In this document: in pieces, positions 51,276-61,475 of the stretch | Layout of the letters: each line of letters begins with the position of its first letter | Position numbering within the stretch: position 1 is the first letter of the stretch | From: Mycoplasmatales bacterium | GTDB lineage: Bacteria; Bacillota_I; Bacilli_A; Mycoplasmatales; Metamycoplasmataceae | DNA: 64,000 nucleotides | Direction of reading: 5' to 3' | NCBI GenBank assembly: GCA_013215715.1 | Contig: JABSQT010000002.1 | Location: 156,133 to 220,132, forward strand | Translations under genes and position numbers: made by a program | Notes under the pieces: model-generated | Told to the model about the DNA's origin: nothing | What the model saw: only the letters and a program-made list of their open reading frames with translations | Database searches by the model: none

Positions 51276-51695
51276 AATTATTTCAATGGTATTATTGTTA
51301 TTTTGTTTAAATTTCTTTACTTCCCATTGTCTAATTAACTCTCTATCAAGTTCTTTCATAGTTCTTTCCATTCTCTTGATAACTAGTTTTCTGCTTTCAA
51401 TCTTATTTTTATTAGTTTCGATTGATTTTTCAGCATTATAAATAACATGTTCATTTTTTTCTTTTTTATCATTTAGCTTTTTGATCGCTTTATCAACATC
51501 TTTTTTGGCAGCAATTGAAATTTCATGAGCTATTTTCTCTCTAATTTCAAAAAGTATTTCTAATTTTTCAAAAGTAACTTTATTTTTATTTTCCATTTCT
51601 AAAATATCTGAAATTATTTTATTTTTTTCTTTAGTTAATTTTCTTAATCTTCTTATAATAGAAGTTTTATTTGCCTTTATATCTTTGTTATTCAT
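51267..51695 (-). CDS. Small coiled-coil protein, function unknown
   Basis: 142 aa, very rich in Lys, Glu, Ile and Asn with heptad-like spacing throughout, no Cys and no membrane segment. Predicted as one or two long cytosolic helices. AGGAGGTTAT before ATG 51695 sets the start; a longer in-frame version exists upstream but lacks a ribosome site. It sits between rbfA and truB with its own terminator. No family recognised. Confidence 0.7.
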   Translation of the reverse strand: MNNKDIKANKTSIIRRLRKLTKEKNKIISDILEMENKNKVTFEKLEILFEIREKIAHEISIAAKKDVDKAIKKLNDKKEKNEHVIYNAEKSIETNKNKIESRKLVIKRMERTMKELDRELIRQWEVKKFKQNNNNTIEIILN

Positions 51696-51805
51696 ATAAC
51701 CTCCTGTAAGCATATAAAAGATTTATCTCTTCCTATGCAAAACAATCATAACAATTCTCTAAATAGTCAATTGTATTTTATAAAGGTTAAAATGTTTTTC
51801 ACAAT

Positions 51806-51831
51806 ATAAAAAAATAAGCGTGCACTTATTC
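51806..51831 (-). terminator. rimP-nusA-infB-rbfA operon terminator
   Basis: AATAAG-TGCACG-CTTATT hairpin (51813-51830) followed by T7, overlapping the rbfA stop. Confidence 0.7.
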
Positions 51832-52173
51832 TTTTTTTTCTTTTTCTTTAATACTATTTAAAATTTCGTTAATTCTTGTCCCCACAGCCAAAGATTCATC
51901 ATGTTTTAAATGAATTTCCGGTGTTTTTCTCATATGAATTCTTTTAGAAACTTGAGTTCTAATAAACCCTGTAGCTTTTCTTAAGTGTTCCATTGAACGT
52001 TCTTTATTATTTTCAAATGTCAAATAAACATTTAAGTGTGAACCATCTCTGGAAAGTTTTACATCTGTTACCGTTGTATATGAAACATTAACATTTGTAA
52101 TTTCTTCAGAGATAATTTGCGATACTGCTCTTAAGAACATTTTTTCTTTCTTTTGATGTGTTACTGTAGACAT
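51826..52173 (-). CDS. rbfA: Ribosome-binding factor A
   Basis: Helps mature the 16S rRNA 5' end in the 30S subunit. 115 aa with the KH-like core: VTDVKLSRDGSHLNVYLTF and RKTPEIHLKHDESLAVGTRI. The start overlaps the infB stop as TAATG. Last gene of the rimP operon. Confidence 0.94.
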   Translation of the reverse strand: MSTVTHQKKEKMFLRAVSQIISEEITNVNVSYTTVTDVKLSRDGSHLNVYLTFENNKERSMEHLRKATGFIRTQVSKRIHMRKTPEIHLKHDESLAVGTRINEILNSIKEKEKKE

Positions 52174-53981
52174 TATTTAACCTCAATCTCAACATCTTCA
52201 TAACATTCAATAATATCATCTTCACGAATATCATTAAATTTCTTAATATGAGTACCAAATTCTTTACCAAGTTCAACTTTCTTCGCTTGATCTGGCCCTC
52301 TTTGTAAAGAATCTAGAATTCCCTCGTGTATTGTTCTACCATCACGGATAAGTCTCATTTTTGAACCTGATTTAATAATCCCATCAATAACAACTGAACC
52401 AGCAATATTACCAACTTTTGAAGAGAAGATTGTTTTAATAATTCTAGCTTGTCCTGTAACTTTTTCTTCAAATTTAGGTGCAAGCATACCTTTAAGCATT
52501 GCTTCCACTTCTTCAATCATTTTATAAATAATTGTGTGTGTTTTAATAATAATTTTTTCTTGTTCAGCAAACTGTTTAACACTACCAGTTGGACGAATAT
52601 TAAACCCGTAAATTATTGAGTTGGATGCTTGAGCAAGTAAAATATCACTTTTTGTAATAGCACCAACTGAAGCTCTAACAACATTAACAACAACTTCTTC
52701 GTTTGAAATTCTTGCTAATGAGTATTTTGCAGCTTCCGCTGTACCTTGCACATCTGATTTAATAATAATATTAAGTGTTTTAATACCATCTTCAATATGA
52801 ACAGCATTTCTTGCTTTAAGCTCTTGTTGTTTATCAGCAAAAGCCTTATCTTGAGCAAGTGCTTTAGCAAATTTTTCATCTTTAAATCCAACAAATTTAT
52901 CACCCGCTGAAGGTGTATAGTTTAGACCAGTAATAACTACTGGTGTACCTGGACCTGCAGATTCAATTGCTTTACCATTTGTATCTTCAAGAGATCTAAC
53001 TCTACCATAGTGAGCACCAGCAACAATGAAATCACGAGGTACAATAGTTCCATTTTCAACAATAATTGTTGCAACTGAACCCCTACCTTTATCTAAGTGA
53101 GCTTCAACAACCACACCCATTGGTAATCTATTAGGGTTAGCTTTCAATTCTAACATTTCTGCCTCTAAAGTAATGGCGTTAAATAATTTATCAATACCCA
53201 TACCTGTTAGACCTGAACCATAAATAAATTGTACATCCCCACCTCAATCATCAGCAACAACATCATGTGCTGATAAATCAGCTTTAACTTTTTCAGCATT
53301 TGCTCCTGGTTTATCCATTTTATTAACAAATACAATCATAGGAACTCCAGCAGATTTAGCATGATCAATTGCTTCTTTTGTTTGCGGCATAACACTATCT
53401 TCTGCAGCAACAACAATAATAACAATATCAGTTACTTTAGCACCTCTTGAACGCATAGCTGTGAATGCTTCATGTCCAGGAGTGTCAATAAATGTTATCT
53501 TTTTACCTTTATGTTCAATTTGGTAAGCGCCAGTATGCTGTGTAATTCCACCAGCTTCACCATCAACAACATTGATATTTGCATTTCTAATTTTATCAAT
53601 TAAAGTTGTTTTACCATGGTCAACATGACCCATTATTGTGACAATAGGTGGTTTTTCCATTAAATGTTCTTCTTTTTCTTCTATTTCCATTTGTTCCATA
53701 AAGTTAGCAGCTGTAACTTCTTCTTTGTGTTGGAAATCATATTCATATTCCATACATAATTCACCAATTTGTTCTTCATCAAGTGTCATGTTTAAGTTAT
53801 ACATTTTCCCTTGCATGAAGAAATGTTTGATAATTTCGTTTGCTGGTTGTTCAATTTTAGTTGCGAATTCTGCAATTGTCATTGGACCAGTATAAATGAA
53901 TACACCATCTTTTAATTCTGTCTTAACCTCTTTCATTTGAGATTTAACATTACTTAGGTTTGTCTGTCTTTTATCTGCCAT
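52173..53981 (-). CDS. infB: Translation initiation factor IF-2
   Basis: GTPase that brings fMet-tRNA to the 30S subunit. 602 aa, the short Mollicute form with a brief N-terminal domain. IF2N-like segment near residues 35-85, G1 GHVDHGKTT (about 117-125), G3 DTPGHEAF, G4 NKMDKPGAN, then domains II-IV ending [11 protein letters not shown]. One TGA Trp near residue 247. Its ATG is one base after the rnpM stop. Confidence 0.97.
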
Positions 53982-53982
53982 A

Positions 53983-54240
53983 CTATTCCTCCTCTATATA
54001 TTTAATTAATTCTTCATATGTTGTTTCAGAAACTTGTTCTTTGAAAGCTCTATGTAGTAATTTTTTTGTTTTTATTGTTTTTACAAGATCCTTATCTTTT
54101 TTAAAGTAAGCACCACGACCTGGAAGATTATGCTCTTTATCAACACTATATTTCCCATTAAATTTAACAATTCTTATTAATTCAGACTTGTCAAATTTTT
54201 GACCTGTTGCAATACAGGTTCTTTGATTATTTTTCTTCAA
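53983..54240 (-). CDS. rnpM: YlxR family RNA-binding protein (RnpM)
   Basis: 85 aa. [19 protein letters not shown] at the N-terminus and [13 protein letters not shown] are the YlxR signature. Bacillus YlxR/RnpM binds RNase P RNA and modulates its activity. Conserved position between nusA and infB. Its start lies 14 bases inside the end of nusA. Confidence 0.9.
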   Translation of the reverse strand: MKKNNQRTCIATGQKFDKSELIRIVKFNGKYSVDKEHNLPGRGAYFKKDKDLVKTIKTKKLLHRAFKEQVSETTYEELIKYIEEE

Positions 54241-55630
54241 TGTTGTCTAATTCTGTAAAATCAATATCTGCGAAATCTGCAAGTTCTTCATCAAGTTCAA
54301 ACTGAGATTCCATTTCTTTAAGTTCTGCATCTGAGAAAATAACTTCTTCTTTTTCAATTGGAACAAATGTAGTTTCTTCAATATTTTCATTAAAGTCTTC
54401 AATCTCTCCTTGAATATCTTCAAGATTAATGTTTGAGGATTTTGCAAATCCTGTTGATGCGGGTCTTTGTCTTTTGTTAAGTTTTTCTCCAGCTTCAATT
54501 CTTGCTAATTCTGATTCTGTTAGGTTTCCATTAAATGTGAATTCCATCCCAGCTTCTCTAGCTTGATTAATTGATGTAACATCAACTCTAACTTTAGCTA
54601 ACTCAGCTACTAATCTAGCATTTGAACCACGTCTACCAATTGCAAGTGTGTGATGTTTGTTAGGTACAATAACAATTTTCTTATCTTCAAAACCATCTTT
54701 ATTTAGAATTGCAACAACTTTTGCAGGTGACATTGCAGCAACAACAAACTCATTTAAATTATCTGAATATCTAATAACATCTAATTTTTCACCATGTAGT
54801 TTTTCAACTATTCTAGAAATTCTTTCTCCGCCAGCACCGATAATAGCCCCAACTGGATCTACCATATCATTTGTTGCTTTAACAGCAATTTTAGTTCTTT
54901 CACCAACAATACGTGACATTGCAGCTATTTCAACAGTACCATCCATAATTTCAGGAACTTCTTGTTCTAATACTCTTCTTACCATTGAAGGTGATGAGTT
55001 TGAAACAATAATTTGAGCATCTTTTGAATCTTCTAACACATCTTCAACATAAACATTTACTCTTTCACCAAGTTTCATTTTGATTCTAGGGTTTTTAAGT
55101 TTACCAGGCATAAATGCAGGTGTTCCATCTTCTAATTGTAAAATTGCAAAACCAGCGGCTGATGTAGTAATAATTGCAGGAACCATTTCTCCAACTAAAC
55201 CTTTATGTTTAGCATAAACCATAGCTTTTGTTTTTTCTTTAATCTTTTGGATAAATAATTGCTTAATTTGTTGAGCGATTGTTCTTGAGTAAACTTCAAA
55301 AGAAACTTCTTCAGCAATAAAATCACCAATTTTTACATCTGGCTTAATTTTTTTAGCTTCCGATAATGGAATTTCAATTGTTCTTAAATCCGCTTCCATT
55401 TCTTCAGATTCATCTTCAACAACTTCTTTCCCATTATTGATTAATTTAAACTCATTTTCAGTTCTATCGATAGTTACTGTTAAATCAGCATCAGGATCAA
55501 ATTTTGAATGGAATGATTTTTTCACTGCTTCACGTAGAATTTCATCAATTTCATCTCTACTTAATCTTTGCTTAATTGCAATTTCTTCAATTGCTTGGAA
55601 TAATTGTTCTTTATCTAATGTTTTTGGCAT
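54227..55630 (-). CDS. nusA: Transcription termination/antitermination factor NusA
   Basis: 467 aa: N-terminal polymerase-binding domain, S1 domain (about residues 135-200; GLVGEMVPAIITTS), KH1 and KH2 domains with GAGGERISRI and AIGRRGSNARLVAEL. An acidic C-terminal tail after about 375 (Glu-rich, EEEVIF type) replaces the acidic repeats of E. coli. The ATG overlaps the rimP stop as TAATG. Confidence 0.96.
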   Translation of the reverse strand: MPKTLDKEQLFQAIEEIAIKQRLSRDEIDEILREAVKKSFHSKFDPDADLTVTIDRTENEFKLINNGKEVVEDESEEMEADLRTIEIPLSEAKKIKPDVKIGDFIAEEVSFEVYSRTIAQQIKQLFIQKIKEKTKAMVYAKHKGLVGEMVPAIITTSAAGFAILQLEDGTPAFMPGKLKNPRIKMKLGERVNVYVEDVLEDSKDAQIIVSNSSPSMVRRVLEQEVPEIMDGTVEIAAMSRIVGERTKIAVKATNDMVDPVGAIIGAGGERISRIVEKLHGEKLDVIRYSDNLNEFVVAAMSPAKVVAILNKDGFEDKKIVIVPNKHHTLAIGRRGSNARLVAELAKVRVDVTSINQAREAGMEFTFNGNLTESELARIEAGEKLNKRQRPASTGFAKSSNINLEDIQGEIEDFNENIEETTFVPIEKEEVIFSDAELKEMESQFELDEELADFADIDFTELDNIEEK

Positions 55631-56076
55631 TATTTGCCCTCCTTTTTAACTTTAGCTGATAGATTCATCTTTTCGATATCCTCTTTAGCTAATTTTTGTT
55701 TTCTGAATTGCCCTTTGGCATTTCACTTAATTGTCAAACCTTCAGAATCAACTTCAATTAGAGTACCTTCAAATTGAATCTTGTCTTTTATTGGTCTTAC
55801 TAATGTGACTAAAATATTTTCTTCGATCATTTCTGATAATTCATCAAAAGAAACCTCTTTATCTGTTCCTCCAGAAAAAATATCTAGAAAATATTCTTTA
55901 TCTGTTTGGTCAATGGTATCAAGATAGTCAGAAATCTCTTTTGATAAGATTGTTAATTCATTTAATTTTGGTTCTTGAACTTCCACCCTTAAAAATGTTG
56001 CTCCAAACTCCTCTTCTCACTTGACATAAGTGATTTTATCCCCAAATTTGGTTTTCAAACTTTCTAAAATTGTCAT
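55630..56076 (-). CDS. rimP: Ribosome maturation factor RimP
   Basis: 148 aa. Needed for 30S maturation. FLRVEVQEP...LTILSKEISDYLD and YFLDIFSGGTDKEV match the two RimP domains (the usual LEVSSPGLDR appears as a relaxed LDIFSGGTDK). First gene of rimP-nusA-rnpM-infB-rbfA, with AAGGAGGTAAC before ATG 56076. Confidence 0.9.
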
Positions 56077-56160
56077 GTTACCTCCTTAGAATAAGAAAGA
56101 GATACCATTGGCATCTCATGAATTTAATATTCTATTGACAAAAATATTATAGCATTTTAA
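56077..56160 (-). promoter_or_regulatory. Promoter and leader hairpin of the rimP-nusA-infB operon
   Basis: TATAAT near 56147-56152. The short leader contains GAGATGCC-AAT-GGTATCTC (56099-56117, 8 bp with one wobble) followed by TTTCTTATTC and then AAGGAGG. The hairpin plus T-rich tail looks like a weak attenuator in front of nusA's operon. Confidence 0.5.
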
Positions 56161-56175
56161 TGTTAAAAAAGAACA

Positions 56176-57105
56176 CTAAATATGCTCTTTAACAACTTTC
56201 ATCAATTCTTCAAGAGTAGTGGTATTTGGGACTTTAAATCCTGCTGATGCATGATGTCCACCTCCACCAAGAGCTTCAGCAATTTTAGAAACATCTACAT
56301 TTCCTTTTGATCTTAATCCTCCACGTAGCATCCCTGGTACATCAGCTTCAGCTACAAATAATGTAACTTCTCTATCTGAAACAGATGAAACAGCAGCAAC
56401 CGTAGCTCTATAAATATCTCTAGAAACTTTTTCTTTTGTATAAAATATAGCAACTTCTGGATGATCATAAGAAACTTGACTTAAGCATTCACTAATCGCT
56501 TTCGATTCTTCAGCAGAAGGCAATAGTTTAGGAACAACATCTAAATAATTGTGCCCATCTTTTAACATTTTAGCCATAACATTGAATGTTTCTGGTCCAA
56601 TATTTCTTTGAGTAAAGTTTTCTGTATCTGTAACGATAGCTGTAGATATACCAACTCTAGCTTTTTCAGTTCATTTCAGTTCTAACATAAATGCAATTTC
56701 AGCTAATAATTGACCACATGCAGGTCAATTATCCCCGCCAATACCCATCAATCACTCTTCATGATCTTTATGATGATCGAATTTAACTGCTTCTTTTGTT
56801 ACAACTCTTTTATCTCAAACTCTAGCCTTATTTGAAGTATCAACAACAATAACTTGTGAATTGTAGAAGTACTCATCTTCTACATTATTTTCAATATCTG
56901 ATGATATAAAGTCAAACATAGGTGGTATATCTCCCCCGGATATCCTAACTTGTTCAACATCTGTATTGTTTTCAATAAACTCTTTTAAAGCAATAGAAGA
57001 TCCAACAGTATCTCCATCAGGATCAATGTGCGTACAAATAGTTATTGTTTTTTGAGCGCTAATAAAGTCTCAAATCTCTCTTAATTTTTCTATTTTTAAT
57101 TTCAT
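56176..57105 (-). CDS. nrnA: DHH-family phosphoesterase, NrnA-type oligoribonuclease / pAp phosphatase
   Basis: 309 aa. DHH domain: THIDPDGDTVGSS (about residues 25-37), VVDTSN and FDHHKDHEE (about 108-116). DHHA1 domain ends GGGGHHASAGF (about 285-295). NrnA degrades nano-RNA and dephosphorylates 3'-phosphoadenosine 5'-phosphate. Size fits NrnA rather than RecJ. TATAAT lies about ten bases before the ATG, and no Shine-Dalgarno is visible. Several Trp are TGA. Divergent from typA. Confidence 0.9.
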
Positions 57106-57177
57106 AATTATTTATATTATATAAAGAAATAAATATCTTAATAACAAAATACTTGTAATAATATACACTTTACTCTC

Positions 57178-57183
57178 TATAAT
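57178..57183 (+). promoter_or_regulatory. typA -10 box
   Basis: TATAAT followed by a leader of about 20 bases with AGAGGTAAGT before ATG 57211, a conventional leadered start. Confidence 0.55.
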
Positions 57184-57210
57184 TGCGACATATAAAGAAT
57201 AGAGGTAAGT

Positions 57211-59016
57211 ATGAAAAAAATTATAAACGTTGCAGTTATTGCTCACGTTGATGCAGGAAAATCTACATTAGTGGATGCATTATTAGAACAATCAGGAACA
57301 TTTAATGAAAGAGAAGAAAGAATTGAGCAAGTGATGGATAGTGATGATATCGAAAGAGAAAGAGGAATCACAATCTATTCAAAAAACTGTTCTATTAAAT
57401 ATGGAGACACAAAAATTAATGTCGTAGATACACCAGGCCACGCAGATTTTTCTGGTGAAGTAGAAAGAATTATTAAGAATGTTGATACAGTTATGTTATT
57501 GGTAGACTCTTCAGAAGGACCAATGCCCCAAACAAGATTTGTTCTTAAGAAGTCATTAGAACAAGGGCTAAAACCAATTTTGGTTATCAATAAAATTGAT
57601 AAGTCAGATGCAAGACCTGCAGAAGTTGTGGATATGGTACTTGAATTATTTATGGAATTGGAAGCTACTGATGAACAAATGGAATTTCCAATTCTATATG
57701 GTGCTGCAAAAGATGGAATAATGAAACTTTCGATGGATGATCCATCCGAAACATTAGAACCATTATTCAAAACACTAATTAACCATGTAGAAGATTATCC
57801 ATATGGAAAAGATGAAGAAGTCCAAATGCAAATCTCATCATTAAAATATGATAAATATCTTGGAAGACTTGGTTTAGGAAGACTTAAAAAAGGAACTTTA
57901 AAAAGAAAAGGTAGATACTCATTAATAAATTCTAAAGGTGATATTAAAAATATTAGTTTCTCAAAAGTGTTTGTTAATGATGGGTTAGACAGAAAAGAAG
58001 TTGAAGAAGTTGAACCGGGAGATCTATGTATTGTTGCTGGTATTCCCGATATTACAATTGGAGATACAATTTCAACAATAGAGAACCCAATCGCTATGGA
58101 AAAAATTGAAATTGAAGAACCAACAATTTCAATGAATTTCTTAGTTAATAAATCACCACTTAATGGTAGAGAAGGTAAAAAAGTTACCTCTTCATTAATT
58201 GAAGAAAGATTAAAAAAAGAACTTGAAACTAATGTTGCTTTAAAAGTTAATAATTTAGAGGGCGTTGAAGGTTTTGAGGTTCAAGGGAGAGGTGAATTAC
58301 ACCTTTCAGTTCTTATTGAGAACATGAGACGTGAAGGATTCGAACTTGCAGTTTCAAAACCTAAAGTTTTAATTAAAATGGTTGATGGTAAAAAACTTGA
58401 GCCATATGAAATCGCACAAGTTACTTGTGATGATGAATTCTCTGGAGCAGTTATCCAATTAATGTCTGAGCGTAAGGGAACAATGACAGATATGCATTCT
58501 TCAAATGGTCAAACAAACATTGATTTCATTATTCCAACAAGAGGATTAATCGGAATTAGACAATCATTTATTACTAAAACAAGAGGAACAGGTATCCTTG
58601 AAAAAACTTTCCATGAATATGGCCCATATGCCGGTGTTCTTGAAGGTAGAAAAAATGGTGTTCTTGTTTCAAATGTTAAAGGTAAAACAATGGGATACTC
58701 ATTATGAAAAATTTCTGAAAGAGGAGAACTATTTGTTACTCCACAAACAGAAGTTTATGAAGGAATGATTATCGGTATTAATGCAAGATCAAATGACCTT
58801 GATGTTAACCCAATCAAAAACAAACAACTAACAAACATTCGTTCAGCTGGTACTGATGAAGCCACTAGAGTACCTGAACCAATTATTCTTTCACTTGAAG
58901 AAGCTCTTGAATTTATTGAAATTGATGAACTGGTAGAAGTTACACCAGAATCAATAAGATTAAGAAAGAAAACTTTAGATAAAAGATTTAGAGGTAAGGA
59001 GCATAAAGTTCAATAA
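57211..59016 (+). CDS. typA: Ribosome-associated GTPase TypA/BipA
   Basis: EF-G-like translational GTPase that aids ribosome assembly and stress growth. 601 aa, full length. G1 AHVDAGKST (about residues 11-19), switch [15 protein letters not shown]3 DTPGHADF, G4 NKIDK, and the TypA-specific C-terminal part ([27 protein letters not shown]). One TGA Trp. Confidence 0.97.
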
Positions 59017-59017
59017 A

Positions 59018-59042
59018 ATTAGCAAAAGCTAGTTTTTTTTAT
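59018..59042 (+). terminator. typA terminator
   Basis: ATTAGC-AAAA-GCTAGT hairpin followed by T8. Confidence 0.75.
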
Positions 59043-59157
59043 AACAAAATAAATATAGAACATAATTTATATATGAACATTTAAAAGAAGAGATATTTAA
59101 TTGATTCAAAGTTTTAAAAATGTTTGATCAAATTCTAAAAATTTTAAAAAATAATGT

Positions 59158-59182
59158 AATAAAAGCACCGATAGTGCTTTAT
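59158..59182 (-). terminator. Terminator of the OYE gene
   Basis: AAAGCAC-TATCG-GTGCTTT hairpin followed by TATTA on the minus strand; it could also serve the plus strand. Confidence 0.6.
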
Positions 59183-59186
59183 TTTA

Positions 59187-60215
59187 TTACTTAACTCAAG
59201 GAGTTTTTCCTCCATACATAATTTGGTAAACTCTTGGAGTTTCTTTATCATCAAATTCATTTTGTCAATCCAATAATATAAATGGGTTTTTCAATAACAT
59301 CCTACCTATTGCTGCCATATCAACTTTTGATACAACATCTTCTAAATCATTTTTATTTTTAATTAATCCAACACCCATTATTGTTGTATTAGGGAATTTT
59401 TCTTTTATCTTTTCTGCAAAAGGTATTTGATATAAAGGTCCCCCTTTTACTTCAATCCCTTCTTCGAGAACTCCACCAGTCGATACATGGATGTATTCTA
59501 AGTATTTTTCAATTGGCTTAAGTCCATCAACAAAATCCTGAATAGTAGAGTTTGGCAAGTTGGTTGCTCATTCAAATGCAGATATTCTAATACCAACTGG
59601 TATATCAACTTCTTTTTTGATTTTATTAATAATTTCTTTAATAATTAGAAATCTATCTTCGCCATATTGATCTTTTCTTTTATTTGTTGTTGGTGATATG
59701 AAAGAGTTTAATAAGTATCCATGTGCTCCATGTATTTCGATACCATCATATCCAATTGTTTTTGCTCTTTTGGCAGCTTTTACAAAATCTTCAATAACTT
59801 CTTGGATATGAGGAATAGTCATTTCTACTGCTTTTTCATATTTGTCAGAAAGTTTAATTTCAGATGCTGCAAATGATTCTCCAGGCACTTCATTTCTTGG
59901 TCCAGCATTTGAAAGTTGTATAAATATTTTCGAATTAGCATCATGAACAGCTTCTACTATTGGTTTGTATGCTTTAGCTTGATCCTCATTATAAATAGCT
60001 AGTGATCTGTGATCTATTTTTCCACCAATTTTCGACACTCCTGTAGATTCTTGAATAATCAATCCAACATTACCCCATGCTCTTGATGCATAATGTTGAA
60101 CATGGAATGAATTTGGATACCCACCTTTTGATGTATAAGTACACATCGGAGCCATAACAACTTTGTTTTTTAGCGTTATGCTTTTTAATTTTTGTTCTTT
60201 ATTTCAATGATTCAT
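59187..60215 (-). CDS. Old-yellow-enzyme family NADH/NADPH:flavin oxidoreductase (YqjM/NamA-like)
   Basis: 342-aa FMN enzyme that reduces activated C=C bonds and electrophiles. VVMAPMCTYTSKGG (about residues 20-33) has the Cys and Tyr typical of the YqjM subgroup. IEIHGAHGYLLNSFISP is the substrate H-x-x-H motif, followed by N-x-R-x-D-x-YG, and the phosphate site AIGRMLLKNP closes the barrel. The start at 60215 adds MNHWNKEQK (Trp as TGA), with GGAGAGAGA upstream. Divergent from tpx with a repeated palindrome in between, suggesting redox- or electrophile-responsive control. Confidence 0.92.
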
Positions 60216-60244
60216 TCTCTCTCCTTTAATCAAATGTTATTTTT

Positions 60245-60301
60245 CATATAACTCATTAATTATATATTGTTTTCTTAAACATATAACCAACTAATTATAT
60301 G
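60245..60301. promoter_or_regulatory. Twin palindromic operator-like sites between the OYE gene and tpx
   Basis: Two copies, 35 bases apart, of an inverted repeat with 7-base arms and 8-base spacer: CATATAA/TTATATA (60245-60266, one end mismatch) and CATATAA/TTATATG (60280-60301). Each includes a TATAAT on the minus strand, so a bound protein would cover the likely OYE -10 boxes. Confidence 0.55.
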
Positions 60302-60373
60302 TTGTTCTTATTTTGGTATTTATAACTTAAAATAATTTATGCATTCTTTTTTATCTTAAATGTTGAAAATTAG

Positions 60374-60379
60374 TATAAT
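60374..60379 (+). promoter_or_regulatory. -10 box of the first tpx gene, leaderless spacing
   Basis: TATAAT exactly six bases before ATG 60386. Confidence 0.6.
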
Positions 60380-60385
60380 TATTAC

Positions 60386-60868
60386 ATGAACAAAGTAACA
60401 TTACATAACGAACCATTTGAATTAAGTGGTATGACAATTGAAGAGAATACAAAATTAGATTTTAAAGCAGAGGATGCAAACGGTATTTGAGATATTAAAG
60501 ACATTAAAGGTAAAAAAGTTATCTCATTATTCCCAGATATAAATACAGGTATTTGTGACGTACAAACACAATTGATTGCTAATTTAGCAAAACGTCGTAC
60601 AGATATTACATTTATTTCAATTTCAACTGATTCAGTAGAAATTCAAAAAGAATGATGTGCATCTAAAGGACTTGAAAATGTTTTAATCGTTTCAGACGAT
60701 AAATATAAAGAATTCCAAAAACTGACAAACTTATATATCCCAAAAATTGACAAGCTAATTAGAGGGTTTATCTTATTAGATGAAGAGAATATAATTCGTG
60801 GAATTACATTAAATAGTGAATTAGCTGAAGATCCAGATTATGCATCAGTAGATGAGTGAATAAAATAA
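60386..60868 (+). CDS. tpx: Thiol peroxidase (Tpx, peroxiredoxin family), copy 1
   Basis: 160 aa. Reduces hydroperoxides with thioredoxin as donor. Peroxidatic Cys in FPDINTGICDVQ (about residue 57) and resolving Cys in KEWCASKGLENV (about 91), the atypical 2-Cys arrangement of Tpx. Thr of the peroxidatic T-x-x-C motif is present (TGIC). Trp codons are TGA. Leaderless start. Short terminator AAGC-TTAAAT-GCTT plus T run at 60864-60886. Confidence 0.92.
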
Positions 60869-60890
60869 GCTTAAATGCTTATTTTTATTT
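60864..60890 (+). terminator. tpx copy 1 terminator
   Basis: TAAGC-TTAAAT-GCTTA hairpin beginning in the stop codon, followed by TTTTTATTTT. Confidence 0.65.
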
Positions 60891-60931
60891 TGACTTAATA
60901 TATAACGAGTATTTAACTAAACTATTAAAAG

Positions 60932-60937
60932 TATAAT
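60932..60937 (+). promoter_or_regulatory. -10 box of the second tpx gene, leaderless spacing
   Basis: TATAAT exactly six bases before ATG 60944. Confidence 0.6.
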
Positions 60938-60943
60938 TAATGT

Positions 60944-61426
60944 ATGAAAAAAGTAAAAATATACCACATACCCTTCAAACTAAAAGGGGAAGTAATTAAA
61001 AAAGATGAAAAATTAGTATTTAAAGCTGAAGATCAAAATGGAATATGAGATATTGAGCATGTCAAAGGCAAGAAAATAATCTCACTCTTCCCTTCTATAA
61101 ATACTAAAGTTTGTGATATCCAAACACAAACAATCGCTAAGATGGCCCAGCAATATAAAGATATTACTTTCATTTCAATATCAACCGACTCTATTGAAAC
61201 ACAAAATAAATGATGCATATCCAAAGGGTTTGAAAATATACTTATTGTTTCTGATGATAAGTATAAAGAGTTCCAAACAAAAACAAATGCATATATACCA
61301 AAAGTGAATAAGTTAATCCGAGGTTTTATTTTATTGAATGAAGAAAATGTAGTTAAAGAAATTGCATTGAATAATGATTTAGCAAAAGCGCCAAATTATA
61401 CATTACTAAATAAGTGAATAAAATAA
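60944..61426 (+). CDS. tpx: Thiol peroxidase (Tpx), copy 2
   Basis: 160 aa, the same length as copy 1 and clearly a tandem duplicate, roughly half identical or better by eye. Both cysteines are kept (FPSINTKVCDIQ and NKWCISKGFENI). The peroxidatic motif is TKVC instead of TGIC. It has its own leaderless promoter and terminator, so the two copies can be regulated separately. Confidence 0.9.
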
Positions 61427-61447
61427 GCTTGAATGCTTATTTTTATA
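61424..61447 (+). terminator. tpx copy 2 terminator
   Basis: TAAGC-TTGAAT-GCTTA hairpin from the stop codon, followed by TTTTTAT. Confidence 0.65.
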
Positions 61448-61475
61448 TAAAAAAAATACCACTAGGTATTTATTC
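61448..61475 (-). terminator. Terminator of the 61470-61907 membrane gene
   Basis: AAATACC-TAGT-GGTATTT hairpin (about 61455-61472) followed by T5ATAT on the minus strand. Confidence 0.7.

Noticed and set aside
50910..55016. Long plus-strand ORFs opposite truB, infB and nusA
   Set aside because: Shadow frames of strongly conserved minus-strand genes; no ribosome sites or family matches.
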